64,000 nt of DNA from Tetragenococcus halophilus subsp. halophilus DSM 20339. Lineage in GTDB: Bacteria; Bacillota; Bacilli; Lactobacillales; Enterococcaceae. The stretch covers positions 1,054,001-1,118,000 of the forward strand of contig NZ_PXYA01000001.1 of the NCBI RefSeq assembly GCF_003841405.1. The letters are read 5' to 3'. The translations under genes were made by a program, and so were the position numbers. The notes beneath the pieces are model-generated. The model did not search any database, was not told the DNA's origin, and was given only the letters and a program-made list of their open reading frames with translations. Below, in pieces: positions 59,538 through 64,000 of the stretch; the stretch's first letter is position 1; each line of letters starts with the position of its first letter.

Positions 59538-61406
59538 ATCGAGTAGGTGACTAGCCATTAATTGGCTAGTCGACCTCTCACACCACCGTACGTACGGTTC
59601 CGTATACGGCGGTTCAATATCTTGCGTAAGCAGACTCTACCAAGGCGCTTAGTGAAACTAAGCCCATCGGTGGAGTCTTTCGTTTGTAAGTGTCCGATGA
59701 ACTTCAGACGTTTTGGACAGTCGCCAATATTTCTTTCTAGAGGATCCGATTTTCTTGGCGCCGTTTAAATCTAAACCATAAGACAATAACTTCGTTATTT
59801 TCGTTTTGGGAACTTTCCAACGTTTGAGGATCAGCTGCCTGATGCGGTGATGTAACCATGGTTCAATTTCCTTTTGAATAAAACCTCGAATAAATCCCAA
59901 TCCGAAATAGCCTATCCAGCCACGCGTGACTTGATTGATTTCCTCTATGATCGTTCGAAAATCACCCGCACGCTTACGGCTTGTTCGACGTTTCAATTCG
60001 GCTTTGAATTTCTTCTTGGCTTCTTTGGTAGGGATAAAACGACAGGTGCCATTGACTTTCATTATCAGACAGCTCAAGAATTTTAAACGCGTTGGTGCCC
60101 CCACTTGACTCTTGTCTTGATTAACAATGAGTTTAAGATCTTTTTCAATGAAACGGGTCACACTTTTTAACACTCGTTCGCCCGCACGTTTTGACTTGAC
60201 ATAGATGACGAAGTCATCGGCATAACGAACAAATTGGTGTCCTCTTTTCTCAAGTTCTTTATCCAGTTCATGTAAGTAAATATTACAGAGAAGAGGCGAT
60301 AAGACCGCCCTTGAGGTGCACCCGACTTTCTTTCTACGTATTCGCTAGACAGGTTAATCACACCACTCGTCAAGAACTTACGAATAACCTTGAGAATTGC
60401 CTTATCTTGAATAAACTGCTCTAAGTGATACATGAGCTTGTCATGATTTAGTGTGTCAAAGCATTGTTTCAAGTCACAATCGACCACCACTTTATAGCCT
60501 TCCTCATAATAGGCGACACATTGCTTCAAAGCAGTGTGTGTTCCCTTATTCGGGCGAAATCCGTGGCTTTGTGGAAGAAAGTATGGGTCAATGATGGGCT
60601 CAATGACTTGTCGAATCGCTTGTTGAACTACGCGATCACGCGCACATGGGATTCCCAATTGGCGTTTTTCACCATTGGGTTTCGGTATTTCGACTTGTTT
60701 GACCGGTTGTGGCTGGTAGGTCCCTTGAAGCAATTTCTGCCTTAGTGGCGCATACAACTTCTCAATGTGGTCTTCTACTTCATCCACAGCCATACCATCG
60801 ACACCAGCGGCTCCTTTATTACGTCGGACCCTTGTTGCGGCTGTCTTAAGATTTTCTTTTCTTACAACGGACTTCATCAAAGATGAAGACTTACGATACA
60901 TTTCTTTCATTTCTCCTAGAGGATAACTCGACACATCTACATACGCTTTCAGGTTCCACCTTATCCCTCTGTAGATTGCCAACCTTATGGTTGTTTTCTG
61001 TCTTCTTTGCTTCCTCTAACCTCCAATCTATACTTTGTATGAATATTGTTCGGTCCTTCGGTACATTTTCCCTACTATGACCTCAGCTGACTTCTATCTA
61101 TTCGTTATTACTACGACAGCTGTCGCTAGATAGATATCCTCGGGTAAGGAGTGATAACCTTCCACTCATGCCGCTGCCTCATTTACTGTATGGGGTTCGG
61201 GCAGTATTGGACTTTGCTTTGTTTGGCAAGCTCATCCGTCCCAATCCAGCCTTCCTATGAGGTTTCTGTTCGTCAGCGCGAGTGTTTGCCTCCAGCTTCC
61301 TTCAGATTCCACTTCGCAGTGGACACCCTTGCTTTTGGCTAACAGTTCCTACTGCCAAGCCTGTAGTGGACTTTCACCACCAAGTTATCGCCCATGCCGA
61401 GCGCAC
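59538..61406 (-). mobile_element. Group II intron A, first of a tandem pair
   Basis: It starts GTGCGCTCGG at 61406, directly after the T-tract of small-RNA copy 3, and ends CTACTCGAT at 59538. Domain V is at about 59580-59610. Ribozyme domains I-III occupy 60983-61406. The site after an intrinsic terminator is that of group IIC introns. The maturase gene is frameshifted, so splicing or mobility would need help in trans. Confidence 0.87.
59658..60910 (-). pseudogene. Intron A reverse transcriptase/maturase, frameshifted
   Basis: The first frame has NKGAAGVDGMAVDE, QLGIPCARDRVVQQA, VVDCDLKQCFDTL and stops being RT-like after SGAPQG near 60315. The second frame (to 59658) carries FIEKDLKLIVNQDKSQVG, EINQVTRGWIGYFGLG and SSRKKYWRLSK. 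A single missing base in the GAPQG region, just before the YADD segment, breaks the polymerase. The ATG at 60910 has AGGAG upstream. The protein clearly differs from the intron B maturase. Confidence 0.9.
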
Positions 61407-61488
61407 CAAAAAAATCCCGTCAGTAGACTACTGACGGGAAAGGAGTTAAAAATGAAAAAGTGTTTATTAGGGTTGTTTCGTTGGTACA
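61407..61488 (-). ncRNA. Predicted anti-Shine-Dalgarno small RNA, copy 3
   Basis: Same minus-strand layout: GUACCAACGAAACAACCC, a C/U-rich region with CAUUUUUAACUCCUUUCCC, a perfect stem CCCGUCAG/CUGACGGG (61438-61431 and 61423-61416), then AUUUUUUUG where intron A begins. Upstream GTTACATTATAA resembles a -10 region. On the opposite strand a 21-codon frame, MKKCLLGLFRWYIYNVTKKYE, follows AAAGGAG, but in copies 1 and 2 the same frame stops at codon 6, so the RNA reading is preferred. Confidence 0.65.
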
Positions 61489-61575
61489 TTTATAATGTAA
61501 CGAAGAAATATGAATAAATTGTGATAATTATTTTCTAAAACCTTTAAATTTATGCTATTTCTCTTTCGATTTAAA

Positions 61576-61641
61576 AAAGAGCGTTGAGAAAGAATCTTGG
61601 AGAATTATACACAATGTGTTTTTGTGCGTCCCAACGCTCTT
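61576..61641. repeat. Hairpin in the intergenic region before the SGNH gene
   Basis: AAAGAGCGTTG and CAACGCTCTTT enclose about 43 bases that can form a smaller inner hairpin (CACAATGTG). T-rich sequence follows on both strands. It could be a terminator or a small structured RNA. The rest of 61489-61816 has no gene. Confidence 0.45.
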
Positions 61642-61816
61642 TATTTATTAATGATATCACTTACAAACTTAAAAAGATAGCATGTTTTTTTAATTAAAAA
61701 TATAAAACAGCAGTATTACTGAGAGAATAGGTTTAACTAGATATTATCAAGAAAGCAACGTGCAATTTAGACATTGTTTAACAAATAATTATTGGTGTTT
61801 TTTTGCAATACAATGT

Positions 61817-62545
61817 TTATTCTTCTTTGGTGATTTGCTGATAAAAAATCTCTGCTAGCGCTTCTGAACCCTCTTCGTCTGGATGAATTCCATCAGGAAA
61901 GTATTCTGAATGATCCATCATTTCTTCATAGATATCGACAAATTCTAGCCCGAACTCATCGGCTGTTTCTTCTACTACATCTCTTACGTTAATAACAACA
62001 CCTGGATCAATAGAACCACTGATAACGTCATTTTCAATAAAAGCTGGCGGTGGTGAGGCTAAAATAATTCTGGAAACACTTGCTAGATCCTGATAGTTTT
62101 TAAGAAGTGCTTCATATTCCTCTTTAAATTGATCTGCACCATTCCAATTAGTTGCCTTTGTATCATTGGTTCCCAACATGATAATAACAATCTCAGGATC
62201 AAAATCTAAGCTTTCCTCATATTCTTCTGTCGTTTCATAAGGAAAGTCGCTAGAGGATTGGGCAGCGTAATTGGACACGCCAAAATTACGCACTGCATAC
62301 CCTTCTCCTAGTAAGTTTTCTAATTGTTCAGGATAGAAATCGCCTTCGGTCGCTGCGATATACATATCGTAGGTAATACTATCGCCAACAGCAGCAATTC
62401 GTGTATCACTAGCATCTACGTCTTCATTCTCATTATCAGGATTTGACCTAACATTAAAATAAAATATTACAGCAAAAATTATGACAACTAGGAGTAAAAT
62501 AAATAGAACGATATTGATTCTTTTTTTCCTGAATAAATTTTCCAT
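61817..62545 (-). CDS. Membrane-anchored SGNH/GDSL hydrolase
   Basis: A 242-residue protein. A helix at residues 10-31 anchors it, and an acidic linker leads to an extracellular SGNH domain: catalytic Ser56 in GDSIT, Gly in the ASN-type block, Asn in GTNDTK and Asp-His in PDGIHPDEEG. It is likely an esterase acting on lipids or O-acetylated envelope sugars. The exposed domain is strongly acidic. GGGAG precedes the ATG. No partner acyltransferase is adjacent. Confidence 0.88.
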   Translation of the reverse strand: MENLFRKKRINIVLFILLLVVIIFAVIFYFNVRSNPDNENEDVDASDTRIAAVGDSITYDMYIAATEGDFYPEQLENLLGEGYAVRNFGVSNYAAQSSSDFPYETTEEYEESLDFDPEIVIIMLGTNDTKATNWNGADQFKEEYEALLKNYQDLASVSRIILASPPPAFIENDVISGSIDPGVVINVRDVVEETADEFGLEFVDIYEEMMDHSEYFPDGIHPDEEGSEALAEIFYQQITKEE

Positions 62546-62605
62546 AGAGTTGCTCCCTTTTTATATAAGGATACACAAATTTACTTACTTTTTAAACAAA
62601 TCAGC

Positions 62606-62648
62606 TAAAAAAGCTAAGGTAAACAAAAAATTGCTTGCCTTAGCTTAG
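62606..62648 (-). terminator. Terminator of the deoB-deoR operon
   Basis: AAGCTAAGG pairs with CCTTAGCTT around an A-rich loop, after the deoR stop codon. T-rich sequence follows on the minus strand. Confidence 0.75.
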
Positions 62649-62676
62649 TATTAATTAACTTCTCTAACTCTCTATT

Positions 62677-63642
62677 TTATAGCTCATAATCTATCAAATT
62701 TTGCGCCAAAACTGAGTCAAAAATCCCATAGTTAGCATAACCTGCTTTTAATACGGCATGTACTGCCGCAGCTTTTTTAGCGCCACCAGCAACCAGAATT
62801 GAATGCTCTTTCTTTTTCAATTCTGTTAGCTCAATGCCAACTGTGCGATGATCTAACTCGTGGTTAACTATCTGTCCTTGTTCATCAATAAAACGTGAGA
62901 CAATATCGCCTACAGCCTCATCTCGCAGCTTTTTCTTTTGCCTTTCATCTAAGTAGCCCAAATTAAAAAGTAAAGCGTCCTTACGCACAGAGCCGACTGT
63001 AAACAACGCAATATTAGCTTTTTTTCCAAGATTCAGAATTGATCGAATAAAACGGTCTTGTTCAACAAATTCTTTAGTGGTTCGTTCATCAAAAAAAGTC
63101 GGTAGAGGTAGGTGTTGTGCTTGAGCATTAAAGGCGTTAGCTAATTCATTAATACTTTCATAGGCATAAGTTTTTTCATAATCAAAACTAAAGCCTCCTT
63201 TTAACTGGACAGTTTGAACCCCTGTAATCTCCTGCTTTTCTAAATGGGACGTCACCGCATGAATCGTTTTACCCCAACCAATACCAATAATATCTGTCGG
63301 CTGTACAATCTTTGTTAAATACAGCGCAGTATAGGCGCCTAGTCGATTAAGCATTGTTTTTTGTGATTGGTATTGGTCAGGGACAATTTGAATATCTGCT
63401 TTATATTTTTCGCTTAAAGCTTCTGCCAAAGTTTGAAAATCGACAAAAGGATTTTCTACCTTAATTTTAACCAAACCTTCTTCTTTAGCAATTTGTAAAG
63501 ACCGCGAAATTGTTGGTCGGGACACCTGCAACTTCTCTGCAATCGCAGTTTGACCAAGATTTTCTTCATAGTAAAGCTTAGCAATTGTCATCGCTTGTTT
63601 TAGTTTGGCTCTTTTATCCTTTTTTGCCATTTTTTCCACCAT
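62677..63642 (-). CDS. deoR: Deoxyribonucleoside regulator DeoR (SorC family)
   Basis: A 321-residue SorC/DeoR-type repressor. The N-terminal HTH is LGQTAIAEKLQVSRPTISRSLQIAKEEG, and the C-terminal domain has the sugar-phosphate-binding fold (GIGWGKTIHAV, NIALFTVGSV, ILVAGGAKKAAAVHAVL). In B. subtilis the homologue responds to deoxyribose-5-phosphate. It begins 3 bp after the deoB stop codon, so the two are translated from one message. An alternative start four codons later has GGTGG upstream and cannot be excluded. Confidence 0.88.
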   Translation of the reverse strand: MVEKMAKKDKRAKLKQAMTIAKLYYEENLGQTAIAEKLQVSRPTISRSLQIAKEEGLVKIKVENPFVDFQTLAEALSEKYKADIQIVPDQYQSQKTMLNRLGAYTALYLTKIVQPTDIIGIGWGKTIHAVTSHLEKQEITGVQTVQLKGGFSFDYEKTYAYESINELANAFNAQAQHLPLPTFFDERTTKEFVEQDRFIRSILNLGKKANIALFTVGSVRKDALLFNLGYLDERQKKKLRDEAVGDIVSRFIDEQGQIVNHELDHRTVGIELTELKKKEHSILVAGGAKKAAAVHAVLKAGYANYGIFDSVLAQNLIDYEL

Positions 63643-63645
63643 CTT

Positions 63646-64000
63646 CTAAACCAATTCTGACAAAAAACTCTTTCCTTTAGCTGTTCCTTCTACATTAAAG
63701 TTGTCTAATACTGTGGCACCAAGATCTGAGAAGGTATCTCGCACACCCAAGCTTCCATTTTTTCCCATACTTGGAGAATATGCTAGAAGGGGGACTTGTT
63801 CTCTAGTATGATCTGTTCCCTTAAATCCAGGATCATTGCCGTGATCGGCAGTAATAAGTAATAAGTCGTCTTCTTTTAATGCTTCTAATACAGTCGCCAA
63901 ACGTTGATCAAAGTCCATCAAAGCTTGTCCAAAACCAATAGGATTACGACGATGACCATACATTGAATCAAAATCTACCAAGTTAACAAAGCAAAAGCCA
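63646..64000 (-). CDS. deoB: Phosphopentomutase, 5' part outside the window
   Basis: The C-terminal 117 residues. [21 protein letters not shown] and [24 protein letters not shown] carry Mn-binding Asp and His residues of the alkaline-phosphatase-like core. It converts ribose- and deoxyribose-1-phosphate to the 5-phosphates in nucleoside catabolism. It is followed directly by deoR. The start lies beyond the window edge. Confidence 0.95.
   Translation of the reverse strand, partial: GFCFVNLVDFDSMYGHRRNPIGFGQALMDFDQRLATVLEALKEDDLLLITADHGNDPGFKGTDHTREQVPLLAYSPSMGKNGSLGVRDTFSDLGATVLDNFNVEGTAKGKSFLSELV

Noticed and set aside
59001..61350. Small plus-strand frames in the intron ribozyme regions (for example 59356-59550 and 61257-61517)
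   Set aside because: They lie in structured intron RNA, and similar frames occur only because the two ribozymes are near-duplicates.

Overview
The window is low-GC Gram-positive DNA from the Lactobacillales, most likely Enterococcaceae. The support is an rrn operon followed by the tRNA order Asn-Ser-Glu-Val-Asp-Phe-Tyr-Trp-His-Gln-Cys-Leu, PTS-type regulators, AdhE under a Rex site, a ComK-like protein and a YumC-type ferredoxin reductase. Several exported proteins are very rich in Asp and Glu (the TcaA-like protein, the SGNH hydrolase, the siderophore lipoprotein). That would suit a moderately halophilic relative such as Tetragenococcus, but this is an inference and not a demonstrated identity.

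Layout. 1-9.6 kb: end of a Rid-family gene, a DUF2268 metalloprotease, a YbiW/PflD-type glycyl radical enzyme with its DeoR regulator and divergent activase, D-serine dehydratase, a decayed AraC regulator, a HAD phosphatase and an unusual membrane-anchored EIIA-Glc-like protein. 9.6-15.9 kb: a complete rRNA operon on the minus strand (16S, 23S, 5S, then 12 tRNAs) with two tandem promoters. 16-21.9 kb: housekeeping genes (S1-domain protein, PatB/MalY C-S lyase, cyclophilin, ferredoxin-NADP reductase, PgpA, a drug exporter). 21.9-23.75 kb: an intact group II intron inserted just behind the terminator of the next operon. 23.8-27.7 kb: a siderophore ABC transporter with a divergent, Fur-boxed binding lipoprotein. 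27.7-41.3 kb: sugar and nucleobase metabolism (epimerase plus ROK kinase, NCS2 permease, 6-phosphogluconate dehydrogenase with two HAD phosphatases under a frameshifted PRD regulator, GH4 6-phospho-glycosidase with a P1B-type metal ATPase and an RpiR regulator, an acyltransferase). 41.5-46 kb: an IS1380-family element, then GntR, a GntP permease and a fragment of KDPG aldolase. 46-57.5 kb: Rex-controlled AdhE, two zinc-ribbon membrane proteins, a ComK-like protein, GalU, two copies of a small-RNA repeat, a cupin, a frameshifted MFS gene and a PfoR/EIIC-like protein. 57.7-61.4 kb: two group II introns in tandem, both with broken maturase genes, sitting exactly behind the terminator of a third copy of the small-RNA repeat. 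61.4-64 kb: an SGNH hydrolase, DeoR and the end of deoB.

The most interesting item is the repeated element at 53.5, 53.7 and 61.4 kb. On the minus strand each copy reads as a roughly 80-nt RNA with a single-stranded C/U-rich stretch complementary to a generic Shine-Dalgarno plus AUG region, followed by a terminator hairpin whose stem shows compensatory changes. It looks like a multicopy anti-Shine-Dalgarno regulatory RNA family, analogous in design to the streptococcal csRNAs. The second theme is group II introns that land behind intrinsic terminators; the one at 21.9 kb also replaced the stop codon of the neighbouring exporter gene. The third is a set of single-base indels, often in A-runs, that break several otherwise good genes.
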